Positions 41,496 through 53,700 of a DNA stretch of 64,000 nucleotides are shown piece after piece (position 1 is the stretch's first letter; every line of letters starts with the position of its first letter). Source of the DNA: Ulva prolifera (taxonomy: Eukaryota; Chlorophyta; Ulvophyceae; Ulvales; Ulvaceae). The position numbers were made by a program, and so were the translations under genes. Below the pieces are notes generated by a model. That model made no database searches and was not told the origin of the DNA. It saw only the letters and a program-made list of their open reading frames with translations. Where the stretch lies: positions 4,407,315-4,471,314 of the forward strand of contig CM041199.1 in assembly GCA_023078555.1 (NCBI GenBank), given 5' to 3'.

Positions 41496-44400
41496 AACAC
41501 ACACACACGCGCACGCGCACATGTCCACTCCCAGCGACAGCGGCAACAGGGAGGGCCTGATCCTGCCATGTCTGGGAAGCAAAAACTGAGACTGAGGGTT
41601 GAGGATAAACGCTGCCTGGGGGTGTGGCCCTTGCACTGACACATCGCACCATAGACTGCTGCCGCCATGACCAGCCTACAGCAGCATCCCGCATACAGCT
41701 CGACACAACAGAGCTCCTGCGACAGCCGACGCCCGCACACACGGCACAACCGTAGCCCGCCACTGATACCAATCGCTTCGATGGGAAACGTTCATCTCTG
41801 TGGCACCCAGCACGCCGCCCACATTCCCATGCACGCACCTGCCATAGTAGTGGATATCGTAGTGGATATCGGCATACACAACACACCAGTAGCCAGCCCC
41901 TGATAGCAATTGCTGCAATGGGAAAGGTTCATCTCTGTGACACCCAGCACGCCTTCCCATGCACGCACCTGCCACAGGGCGACGTCAGAAATCTGCAGCG
42001 CGAGCCGCTCCCATGCCGGCCCAGACTTGACTACGGCGGGCAGCCGCCCCGGCAGCGCCTGCAGCCGGTGCGCCAGCCGCCGCAGCTCCACCTCCACACC
42101 CCCGGGTGCCCCACACGCATCCCCGGACCCGACTGGACCCCATGCCCCGGCTTCGGCCCGCGCACGGGCGTCTCCGCCCCTGTAGCCGCACGCTGACGCT
42201 GGCCGTGAGGAGCTGCGGCCGGACCCTCCAGCGCTGCGCTTGCGTGGGCTGGACCCCTGTGACCGGTAGCCACGCTCCCCAGCACCAAACTCAACCAGTC
42301 CCTCTGCCAGAAGGCCCAGGCCAGCAGCCCCTTCGCCATCCATGCTCTCGCCGGAAGCGCCCATTCGTAGGGTGTCAGTGTGGTCCGTCGGGAGGGCCTG
42401 GCGGCCGTGGGCGTGGCTGCTGCGACCATGACTGAAAATGCGCTCGGACGAGGTGTGATCGTCAGCGGTGGTGTGGCTACAGGCGGCTAGAGTCGCACGG
42501 GAGTGCTCTGCGATGCCCTGCCCGCGCTCCAGCAGCATGCTGACATGGCGCTCCAGCGCTGACACACGCTCCCGCTCAGATGAACAGGCCTGCATGCATG
42601 GGCGGGCGGTGAAATGCTACTTTGCGCACGAGCATGCTGAACCACACAGTGTGAAGCAGGTCTGACCCCCCCATGTCATGAACTCTGCAGAGCACTTCTG
42701 CTAGGGCCTTTTTGCCAGCAGAATTGTTGGCTGTTTGCTGGCCTGAAGCATGCAAGTATGCAGGTCTGCATGGATTCACAGCTTCGTTGGCTATCGGCAA
42801 CAAGCTCGCGCAACATCTTCTCTTACGAGCCTGCCCCAGGTGACCAGACAAGTGTGTAGCTGCAGTCATGCCTAGCGGCGCCGCACTCGCCCCTGACTGT
42901 TGTCATACTCACAAGACAGGGGCGAACGTGGAGGGCTGGGGCACCTTAGAGAGCGAGTGCGCCTCCTCCGTGCGGCGCTGCAGCTGTGTGCGCAGCTCAT
43001 CGGCGGAGCCCCGCGCCTCCGCCGCCGCGCGGCGCAGCGCGGCCGCCTCCTCCGCCGCCTGCTCTGCGACCGTCCGCTTGGCCTCGAGCTCGCGCCGCGC
43101 GTGCGCCAGCGCGACTTGTGCTGCGCGCTGGGCCGCAAGCACTTCCTGCACAAGTGCCGTGTTTGATGAAGGAGTGGCAACACACTTCCACACTTCAAAA
43201 TTTCCTGCGGAATGGAGCAGCCGAGCAGTTGTGCGCAGACGGAATGAGCTGGACGCTCGATGATGACTGCTGTGCACAGGAACAGTGACACATGTCCAAG
43301 CCGAAGAGCATTCTGTGGACCATGTGTCAGATATTGCTGTTCGAGGCACTGAGGACACGTTCTCCCGCCGCACCTGTGTCACAACGACAAAGGTGACGAG
43401 GCACGTAGTGTCGCGAGAAGAATGAGCATCTCAAGAACAGGGCTACCAACGCAGCGCAATGCACCCAAACCATAGCCAGCAGCACGCATGGATAATAAAC
43501 AAGTATGCGGTCGACACCGGCACCTAGCACAGCTGCCCCTGCAGGGCCCAGAGCGTATAAACCTAGATGGACCGCGGAAGCCCGCGACCGCCTAGCGCTA
43601 TCACGCACAGCTGCCTGGCACTGATCCTCAGCACTGGCCGCATAGCGGCACCGCCAACACCGCCGCCATGAGCTTGCAGGTGCAGCCGCGCCCATCTAGA
43701 GGCAGGGCACTAGTGCAGCCTGCGGGGGCTTGAGGGAGGCAGGGGCAGCTTCCCTCCTTTCGTGCAGGGGCCGCCTGCAGGAAGGCAGGGGCGGACCTGG
43801 CTGAGCTTGTCGGCGTCTCGGCGGGCCTCGGCCGCATCTCGTCGGGCCTCCGAGGCGGCCGCCTCTGCGGCTGCGCAGGACCGCCGTGCCCCCGCGAGGT
43901 CCTCCCGCAGCTGCTCCGCCTCCGCGGCTGCCGTTGTCGCGCGGCGCTCTGCTGCGGAGGCCGCCGCTGCACCCTGGGAATGCGCCGCTGCAGCTGCGGC
44001 CTGCACACCACGGCATCACCGGGCTCAGCCAATGCATGCACTGTCGCCTGCCACGACCGCAGCGAGCACCACAGCACGTACAGCATACCGGCTGATCAGG
44101 CGTCGACAACATGGACGAGGCTGCAGGCAACGGGTCAACAGTGTGCGCGGGGTAGCAGGTGCGCGTGGCGAGCGGCTTTCGTCGGGCCAGTGGCAATGGC
44201 GTACATGCATGGCGATATTCACCGAAACCAACATCAGAACACTGATGTATGCACGAGAACGCACCTCTGCGCGGCGGGTGCTTTCTGCGGCCACGGCCAC
44301 CTTCTGCATGCATTCCGCTTCCAGGTGGCGTAGGTGCTCACGTGCGGCCCGCAAGTCACCTTGAAGCTCCTGCACACACACGCTCCCTGGCGGCAGTCCG

Positions 44401-47400
44401 AATTCAGGTGCCTGCTTGCAGGATGGCGTGGTCTGGTGTCGCTGCTGGCGGCTGTGCGACCCATGATGCTTCACGCATACAAACACGCGGCAAAACTACG
44501 CACTACTATCCAATACTGGGAACCATCATTCACACCCGCTCCCATACCCTGCTCACTCATGTGAGATAAACTTTGCAACAGCGAAGCATGCATGCGCATG
44601 CACGCGCATTAATGGCTCTGCAACGAAGACTGTGTACACAGTCTTCGTTGCCGAGCCATTCTGGACCACACATTGTTCTCCTGTGTGCCAAGGCTGCTAG
44701 TGCACCCGCGGAGACATGCAGCAAACTATGGCGCCGCTCCCTGTTTTAATCAGGCCCCGTCTCCCCTCCACCACATGTTCCCTGGCGACCCTCCCATGCA
44801 TAAACACAAGCATGCGTGGGGACGCGGCCTACCTCGGTCCGCGCCGAGGCTGCACCGGCCTCGCCCTCCAGCTCCTCCACGCGCCGCCGCAGCTCCTCAG
44901 CCTCCTCGGCGGAGTCCGTCAGCATCGCGCCGGCGGCGCGCGCCGCCGCGAGGTCCTCCCGCAGCTCCGCCAGCTGCGCGTCGTGTGCATGCATGATCTC
45001 CTCCCACGCACTTGCGTCCGTGTCACCGTCACGGGAGGACGCCCGGGACGACCGTCCGCAAAGCCCCCCTCCAGAAGCCCCTACAAACCCCCGCTCCCCA
45101 GCTAACGACAGCTCAACACAGAGATCTTCTCCCTCGCCAGACCCCTGCTCACCGGCTGCCATGCCTCGTGTGGCCACCGTTGATTGGCGAACGCCGCTGC
45201 CGGATGGGTCTGGCCGGGACGGTAGGGCTTGGCGGGTCTGCAGGCCCTCCCGCGCCGCCTGTAGCCGCGCCCGCAGCCTCTGCTCCGACTTCTGGGCTGC
45301 ATCGGCACGCGCCGCAGCCTCCGCAGCCGTGCCGGAGTGCCGCCGCGACGCCTCAAGTGCATCCTTGCGCTGCTGCAACGCCTCCTCGCACCTTGCCGAT
45401 GCGTCCTCGCAGTTCTCTGCGAGATCCTCACACTTTATGGTGAGCTCCATTACGTCATTCTCGGCAACCTCCCGCGCCGCCTCGGCCACCCGGACCTCCT
45501 CCGTCAGCTCTGCGATCCGTCGCTCATGGCGTATGCATGCCGCGGACAACTCCGCAGCTTTTGCCTCCGCCGCCTCGTGTGCCGCAGCCACGAGGTCATG
45601 GTGGGGGGCCTCCTCGGCCCCCCGCTGCTCAGCCTCCTCGATGCCCAGTCGCAGCTGTGCCGCTTCAGAAAGGGCGAGCTTTAATTCAGAGGTGTGTGCG
45701 GCTGCGGCGGCGCGGAGCTCCCGCGCCTCCGCCTCTGCCGCGGCAACCCTGGCACACATCTCACTGCTGCTGCTCCCCTCCACTGCGGTCGGGTCGCCAT
45801 TCGTGCGGCTGTCCAGCTCAAGGAGCTTGCAGGTGACTTGCTGCACGCACAGCTGAGTCAGCTCTCAGACACTGCTAGGCATAGCTATGACAGCTTCGCA
45901 GAGATCAACACTGTTCACAATAAGCTCTGCACTGTCTACCATGCATTGGCCCATGTACTGATGAGAATCGTCCACGCACAGAAGTTCTGACCATGGGTCT
46001 GCTGCAACGTATGTACAGCGATGCTACTAGGAACGCGGCTCGTCTCCGGGACGCACGAAGACTCTCTCGGGCACGGCAGAGAACGTGAAACAGTCAGAGG
46101 AAGGAGGGGCGGAGGGGAGAAGCACCTGCAGCGCGGCGCGGGCATCGTCGCGCTCCCGCACTGCCGCCCGCAGCTCCCCCTGAAGCTGCGACACCTCCAC
46201 CTGCAGCTGGGGCATCTCCAGCGGCCCGACCCGCTTTGGACCCGCCACCACCGCAACGGACGACCCATCGTCACTGCTGCCGCTGTCGCTGTCACTGCAC
46301 TGCGAGGAGGTCTCCTGCAACGGCACCCAAGGGAGTCATCCTACACCGGTCCAAGTTCGTTTCAAAGCGGTCGAAAACGGACGGGGTACACATGCATGAA
46401 GGCCATGCATGATACCAGGCTGTGATTTCAGGCACCTCACACACGCAGCAACGGCAGGCTTCCGCACAGCTCGAGGAGAGAGGGCCTGCACACCTTGCCG
46501 CCACCGTCGAGCCCAGCATGTGCATCCTGAACCCCTGTGTCCCCTTCCCCCCCTCCGGAGAGCGCGAGCAAGAAAGCCCGCTCCCCCTCAGCCATCTGCG
46601 CGCTCTCAGCCGCTGCCTCCACCTGCAGCTCAGCCGCCTCGGCGCGCGCCACAGCCTCCTCCACCTCCTCACGTAGCACCTCCACGCTGCCCTCTGCCGC
46701 GCCCGCAGCGTCTCGTGCCGCAGCGGCCTCGCTCCGCGCTGCCTCCACCTTCTCCCGCTCCGCCTCCAGCTCCTCCCGGAGCACCTCCACACTGCCCTCC
46801 GCAGCCGCCGCAGCTCCTCGAGCAGCCTCCACCTCCTGCCGCAGCTCCGCTTCCACCCCCTGAGCTCTCTCGAGCTCCTCCCGAGCCGCCCGTAGTGCCG
46901 CCTCGGCAGCCGCCTCGGCTTCACGGCGTGCCTGCTGCGCGATTGCGCAGTCGCTCCGCGCTGCCTCAACAGCCGCCTCGGCAGCCGCCTCCGCTTCACG
47001 CTGTGCCTGCTGAGCCGCCGCAGAGTCGCTCTGAGCTGCCTTTACAGCCGCCTCGGCAGCCGCCTCCGCTTCACGCTGTGCCTGCTGAGCCGCCGCAGAG
47101 TCGCTCTGGGCTGCCTTTACAGCCGCCTCGGCGGCCGCCTCCGCCTCACGCTGTGCCTGCTGAGCCGCCGTGCAGTCGGCCTGAGCCGCCTTCAGAGCCG
47201 CCCGGGCGGCGCCGGCGTCGCCGCGGAGCCCTGAAAGCTCCAGCTCAGCGGCAGCGGCCTCGGCCGCAGCCTCCGCCTGCTGTGCCTGCGCCTCCTCTCG
47301 TAGCGCATCTGCCGCAGAAACGCGGCGGGCCGCCTCCGCCGCCGCCTCCTCAGCCTGTGCGGCCCGCTGCCGCAGCCCCTGTAGCACCTCCTCCTGCTCT

Positions 47401-50206
47401 TCATACTCGCCCACCTGCACCGCCATTCCCTCCTGCTGTAACGCATTGACTAGTCACAAGCTCCAAATCTCCAAGCCTTCGCAATGTGGACACAGATGCA
47501 AGATCAGGTATGCGCAGATGCAGGCAGAGATGCAAGCAATCGTGCATGCACACCCCGATTGCAGCTCTTGATAGCGAAGTCCGAGGCTGCAGGTTGTGTA
47601 TGTTGACGATGTGGGGGCGCGCTGAGCAACGCAACTCTCCACGTCAACACATACACCACAATGCATGCCTCCCACCACACGCACCTGCCTCCGCAGCGCC
47701 TCGAGCTCCTTGATGGTATCCCGCATCTCCCCCTCAGCCACAGCCAGGGCCTCCTCGGCATCGACCGCACGCTCGGCAGCGGCGTCACACGCGCTCCGCA
47801 GCTCCCGCTGCGCCGCCTCGCCCTCCTCCCGCACCTCATGCATGCGCGTGCTCGCATGCTCCGCTGCACACACCGCGTCCCGAAGCTCCGCCCGCACCCC
47901 GGCCACCTCCCGCTTCAGCGATTCAACCTCCGCCTTGTCGACCGCACTGGCTGCGGCCGCAGACGCCAGGCGCTCCCGCAGCCCTGCGGTCTCCCGCGTC
48001 CTGCTGTTTAGCTCACTCTGCGCCGCCGCCCTCGCTGCCGCGCCCTCCTCAGAGGCGCGCAGCAGCCTGCGTGCCTCCGCCTGTGCAGCGCTCAGCTCGC
48101 CGCGGAGCCCCTCCGCCACACCCCGCTCAGCTGCGAGAGCCACACGCGCTTCTTCTACTTCCGTTTGCAGCTCCACGACCCTCGCCTGCACCGCCGCAGA
48201 GGCAGCCTGTGCCGCAGAGACACTCTCCCGGCTCTCCCCCGCAGCACGACATGCCGCGATCAGCTCCACCTTGAGCCCCTCAGCCATCCTCTCGGCCTCT
48301 CCGGCACGCTCCTCCTCGCGGCGGAGCTGCGCCTGCATATCCTCCTCTACCTCAGCACGCCCCTGCGCAATCCCCTCGTCCCGCGAGGCTGCCACTGCAG
48401 CCAATGCACGCTGTTCCGTTTCAGCGAGATTGCGCGCCGCGCTCTCCTGAGCCGCAGCCAGCGCAGCATGGCTATGCGCCTTCACCTCAGCCACCTTCTC
48501 CCGCAGCACATTCGCGGCGTCCTGGGCTTCCCGCGCAGCCGCTTGTGCTTCCGACAGCTCCACCTCAGCATGCCGCTTTGCCTCTTCTGCCACGGCGGCC
48601 AGCGCCGCAGCATGGGCTGTGCCGGCCGCCTCGCTAGCGGCGTCAGCCGCGGCGAGCGCAGCCGCCGCCTCTCCTCGCGCGGCCTCTGCAGCCGCCAGCG
48701 CCGCCGCACGTTCCCGCTGCGCGGCCTGCACCCGCTGCTCAGCCTCCTCCAGCGCAGCATGCACCTTCTCAGCCTGCGACACCGCCGCCCCCGCCGCTGC
48801 TGCTGTCGCCGCTTCAGCCGCAGCGTGTGCGGCCTCAACATCGCGTTCTAGGACTGCGATGCGTTCAGCTGCGTCTTGCGCCGCTTCCTCTGCAGCCTGC
48901 TCTCGCTCTGCAGCTGCAGCGGCCTTCTCAGCCGCTGCAGCAGCAGACGCCTTCGCGTCCGCACAAGCGTCGGCACGGCTGCGCTCTGCCTCAGCTGCAG
49001 CCGCCAGTGCATGATCACGTTGCTCCTCAGCGGCTGCTGCTCTGGCAGTCGCCTGCTGTGCTGCCTCTGTGGCTGTAGCAGCCTCAGTGTGGAGCGTGTC
49101 AAGGCAGGCGAGCGACAGGTCGGTGCTGCATGCTGCAGAGTGTGTACTGGGCGGGCTCGTCTGAATAGCGACGTGGACAAGCGCCTCCCTAGAAGCTGTC
49201 AGCGCAGCCAGCTTCTCTGCGAGTTGTTTCAGCTCTCGCTGGGCTGCAGCATGCTGTGCCTGCACAACAGGTGATCAGTTGCAGGAGCAACCATCCAGCT
49301 CAGCTTCAAGTCATTGACCATGGTGTGTTGAACACGGCTGCATGTGTGTTCCAACGTCCTGAGAGCGCTAGCAGCTCGCTGATGTTCACTTTGTAAGCAG
49401 GATTGGGAGAGTTGGTTTAATAAGGAATACCTTAGCATGCTCTACCTGCTGTAGAGCACCTGACCGCTCTGATGCCCACTTCTCAGCTTCAGGCCGGACT
49501 GATGCCAGCAACTCCTTTGCCTCCTTCAGCTGATCATCACGAAGCTCCATCAGCTTCTGGAGGTGCTCCTTCGCATCTTGTGCCTCTTTCAAGGCATTGC
49601 CTTGGGTCTGTGACCATGATGTGACGTCACACAGAACCTGGTTGGTGTCAATGAGTTGCTGCTTTGCATCCTGAATGTGATCCTGCTGATAGGTAGCGAA
49701 TGTCACAAGACGCTCTAGTAGTGACAGGACCTCGCCAAGTTGCATGTGGTCTGCAATGCGGTCGCTGCTGTGCTTGGCTTGGTCCAACTGCAGTACACAG
49801 CCAACAGGTGAGGAGCTACGCAAGACATTGCGAACACGAGATAAGGCCCAGACAGTTTTTCACAGCAGATACACACTTATGGCTGATCGTGGGACACGAT
49901 TGCAGGAGCAAGCATGCAACTATTTTCATGCCTCAGCGATTGTAACGGAGCTGCACGCACCCACAGATCGGCTGCCGTATGCTGAAGCGAGGTGTTCTCC
50001 ATGCCAATCTCCTCCATTTTGAGAAAAACTTGTCGCAGCTGCGCAACGATAGCGCTCTGTTGCGCGTCCACGTCGGGTGTGCTTGATTGGGCTTGTGAAT
50101 CGAGCACCCCCGCCTTATCGGCTCCATGAACAGCTGCGTCTAGAGGGACATTGCTATTGGCAGGGGTAAGCTCTCGAAAAGGAGCTCTATCAGCGTCTTC
50201 TGCCAT
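40774..50206 (-). CDS. Giant Ala/Glu-rich coiled-coil protein, 12 exons, about 1,962 aa
   Basis: I do not recognise a family. Minus-strand exons are 50206-49961, 49787-49431, 49259-47685, 47435-46494, 46314-46126, 45840-44833, 44369-44265, 44000-43797, 43145-42945, 42589-41969, 41365-41189 and 41037-40774. Each internal exon is a whole number of codons, so every intron is phase 0. The start MAEDADRAPFRELTPAN is the only ATG at the head of exon 1. From exon 2 on the sequence is an almost continuous heptad-type helix rich in Ala, Glu, Arg and Gln, with few prolines and no globular domain. Breaks are the Ser/Asp-rich exon 5 (SQCSDSDSGSSDDGSS) and Ser/Gly/Arg-rich parts of exons 6 and 10. Exon 4 contains a 25-residue tandem repeat, and the tail is basic and Gln-rich. 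Such long rods are usually cytoskeletal, centrosomal/basal-body or Golgi tethers; that is inference. The whole antisense strand is open for long stretches because of the composition. Confidence 0.8.
41458..41519. repeat. (CA)n microsatellite in coiled-coil gene intron
   Basis: About 16 CA units followed by an interrupted CA/CG tract, in intron 10. Confidence 0.85.
41765..41975. repeat. Duplicated exon-10 donor region
   Basis: A segment of about 75-85 bp (GATGGGAAACGTTCATCTCT and on to CCCATGCACGCACCTGCCA) at 41765-41845 is repeated at 41893-41975 with substitutions and a 6-bp gap. The second copy contains the true exon 10 splice donor (CAG/GTGCGTGCATGG on the minus strand), so the first copy is a decoy donor inside the intron. 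Confidence 0.7.
44611..44660. repeat. 50-bp near-perfect palindrome in coiled-coil gene intron 6
   Basis: AATGGCTCTGCAACGAAGAC and, after a TGTGTACACA centre, GTCTTCGTTGCCGAGCCATT are reverse complements with a single mismatch. Confidence 0.75.
46899..47198 (-). repeat. 75-bp coding tandem repeat, 4 units
   Basis: Within exon 4 of the coiled-coil gene the 25-residue unit AVKAAQSDSAAAQQAQREAE plus AAAEA occurs about four times. The two central units are nearly identical in DNA and the outer units more diverged, indicating recent internal expansion. Confidence 0.85.
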
Positions 50207-50799
50207 GTCCGACTGCCCACCGTCGCTACATCACCAATATGATTGCTGCTGAGGCACAGGTGCTTACAACGCCCATGAATTGCATTTGGCCGATGTGGGG
50301 CCTCACACTTCGTGCAATACTAAAGATTTTCCTCTTTGCCTCGCAGGGAAATCACTTGCATCTCCACGGAGCTGTCTACAGCGGATTGGCCAGAGTTGAC
50401 AACGCTCTCTCTCGATGTGTCGAGCGCCACTCGTGGCACAGCTCGCTAGCATAGTGTCGCTAATCCAATTTAATTCGAGCATGTCATCATTATCTTGTTG
50501 CAATTTCAACCTTGCAATGAATGTTGAACTGACGGACATTTTCGCTTTTTAGGACCTGAGAGCCTTTATCTGACACGTCCGTACGGACGGACTATGGAGT
50601 GCAGGGACCGCACCAATTCTTCCAGCATTCAGCTCTTGGTGTCCCTATCACACAACTTCAATTCGATTTTAAAGGTACGACGATTCACTCAAGTTGAACA
50701 AGGTCGCACATGCAGGACATGCTCTGACTGAACCTGTAATCGCCTCTGGTTGAAGCTAAAGCTGTATTGTGATTAACGTTTTTGTCATATTTCATGTGG
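50207..50799. other. Upstream region of coiled-coil gene
   Basis: It probably holds the promoter of the minus-strand coiled-coil gene. I see no TATA box or coding segment. It is lower in GC than the exons. Confidence 0.35.
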
Positions 50800-53700
50800 G
50801 CTACTGCAGGACAGTTCAGGCAAAAACCTCTTTCCTGCGACATTTTTGCAAATGTTTAGCATGTAGCATGCATTTGAGATAGCTCTGCTTTTGAGATCGT
50901 CACTGCCACAGTGGCTTGATGCACACTAACTTCGATTTTACACGGTCCAGCGTGGTGGACAACTGCATCTGCCTTAGCACATACATAGCAATAATGCCAG
51001 AGCTTCTGCCTTCCAGGAATTTTTCCAACATCACATGTAGTTCTGATCTCTGCAGCTGCAACACCCCAGCAAGTTACTGGTGTGATAGGATCACAGATGC
51101 TGGAGTAACTGGTTCTGCGGCTCGCCAGACTGACTCATTTGCTGCCTAGAATTCGCAGCCCAGCTACACAACACGCCTGCCAGGCTGCCTATATGCACTG
51201 CCCAGAGCACGAGCTCCTCAATCGCCCACGAGCTCAAGTACAACACTTAAGCACCGTTTGTTTCTACAGCTGCCTTGCACACGGTCTCGGCAGCTGCCTT
51301 GCACACGGTCCACACGTCCGTGCAGTGGCAGTCCCCTAATCAACCACTGACAGCGGCTCGCCTTCAGTGTGCTGGCATTCAATGTGCTGGCATTACATAG
51401 GCGGGTGATGTGCTGGCGCTAGCCCAGGCAATCGCCACATAAGCTTCCCAGCCACGCATCTGAAGTCTGAAGAAGCAGATTCCCCACTGCGCCGTCTGCT
51501 TATTGATATTGCATCATGTAGGTCTCTGTGTGGGCTATGAGACGCAGCTGATCTCCTGAGTACGCACTACAATCGTCTGTATGCATCACCCGGGATCCGA
51601 ATCGTATGCCCCAGATGGGTCCTAAACCATCGGCCACCCAAGTTACATCAGGTGCAAGCTGCGGGCGGCACGGCCCACAGGCAACCGCCCCGCTGCATGG
51701 CAGCGATGTGTAGTGCAGGCAGCAACACTATAACGCGCAGCACACGATGTCTCCCTCGGGGTCCTTGCAGCTTTCGATGGCCGATCGGATGGCAAAGTTA
51801 GCGCCGGGGGGGCACCGACTGACATACGCCAAGAACGGCAGCTCGCAGCATCTGGCGTTGATCGCATCCAGCAGTTCGGCGTCACTAAATTGAGTTAATG
51901 CCTTGTCAGCGGGTGGCACGTCCACGGGGTCTGGGTCCCCGCCTGCGCCAAAGCTTACCACTGGCAAGCGGGACGGGGAGTCACCGCAGTCGACTCCGCC
52001 ATCGTCGCTGTCCTTTGGGTCCTTTGGGATCTTGTCGGGTGTCTTGCTGAGGTGGCGGGTCGTGTGCACCGGCAGCGCGGGGTCTGCATCAAGGTTGCCG
52101 CCTGCAGAGCCGCCGCGGAGGTGCGTGGCGGTCGTGAGCGGCGAGCCAAGGAGAGGGTTGTGGGTGCCTGTGATGGCGCGGCCTACAGCAGTGATTCTGG
52201 TCATGCATATGGTTCATGCTTGAGTGGTCAACTGAAAGAACAGGAGCCGTAAAGCTTGTTGAGAACGAAAGAGCGCGGAACAAATTGTTGTCCTAGACAA
52301 CTTGTCTGTTCGGTACTTGGCATCAGCCGCGCGGTCTAAAGGTGGCTACAACTGGCAATTGCTGCAGCTGGTGGTTCAGCCAGCCACATGGCATGTATAA
52401 TCATGAGGCATCATGGCTCATCATTTCAGCGATAAATATCAGTACGAACACCTATATTATACCAGTGAATATACTGTGCACTGAACAACCTTTGCGAAAA
52501 TGCAAACCATAGTGCTTGCCCGCGAAGACATGCATACAGCACTGGCCAGAGCTACGATGTGGCTATGAGGGCTGCACAGTTTGACAGGACTGGGATATGC
52601 ACATTTCAAGACGATGGCCAACGAAACACAGAGTACTGTGCACAAAGTCTGAATCACACCGTCAGTCTGTGTGACTGCAGAGAGGAGGCATAGGCCGCAA
52701 ATAATCAGCTGTCTGAACATTGTCGATGTCACACGCGGCAGGTAGGCTCAAGATTTCGCAGCGGAAACTGCAATCGATCAAGCGCAGGTTGTGGCCAAAC
52801 ACTGATACGAGGCTGAAGATATTTTGTAGTGCAGTTGAGGTGGTAGGACATTGCCTGATCCTTATATAGCTGCGCATCATCGAAGCGAGTTCGATTCGGC
52901 ACAGCCGCTTGGCGGTTCTGATTTTGCGAAGGAGTGGTCGACGTGTCTTCGCAGTCAATTCAAAACTGGATTTCATTGGAGGATGTATACAGATTCCCTT
53001 CTGCATTTGTCTCTCGTGTGCACAGGTCCGAGGAGCCAGGACACAGCGGCTAAGCATACGGCGCATATTACGCGATCGCATACCATCGGCACACTTACGC
53101 CATCCTTTGTGGACGCAGGAGAAAATTCCTCCCAAGTTTGTGCTATACGCCATTACCGACGGAACACTGTCTGCGTAGCGCTCGCCATCGCAACTGCACG
53201 TAGGCGTACTGGCGCTCGGGCCCGCATGTGCCTGCCTTACTTCTACATTGCACCCCGCCTATCCACTTCTCCAGCCGTTCCTGCGCTGTATACAGGATTA
53301 TATGCATCGCTGCTGTGCACATGTAGAAACCGCCGCTGCCAGATCTGAGCAACCATGTGCTGCCAGGCAGTGTGATGCTAGCCATTGTTCCGTAGACAGA
53401 GAACCCGACACCATGCGCAATCATCGGGGACGAGCAAGCGAACCGTGTGATGCAGCGCTTATTGAATCGCAAGTGCAGCTAACATCTGATGCTCTGCGAA
53501 GGCAGCCATGGTAAAAGAGCTTCTGCCAGGTTGCCAATGAACTGTTGCTGGACATGGCATTACAGAGGGCAACAGGTCGCATAGCTTATGGACCTTCCAC
53601 ATCGCCCTTGACCCTTAAACTCGTTCTGGATAAATTACAATTTAATTTTGATAGATTACAAATCATCGCCTGAGGTGCTGAAGGATGGTCCGAAAGTGCA

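Noticed and set aside
44816..49014. Long plus-strand Ser/Ala/Arg-rich frames (for example 44816-45856, 46409-47449, 47665-48450)
   Set aside because: Exact antisense shadows of the Ala/Glu-rich coiled-coil exons, expected from their GC-rich codon pattern.
51590..51655. tRNA-like sequence on the minus strand (GTGGCCGATGGTTTAGGACC, then GATTCGGATCCCGGG)
   Set aside because: A- and B-box resemblance only; acceptor and T stems do not pair, so not called a tRNA. A decayed tRNA-derived repeat is possible.
52851..53348. 165-codon plus-strand frame in duplication copy A
   Set aside because: The homologous stretch in copy B is frameshifted and interrupted, so there is no sign of coding selection.
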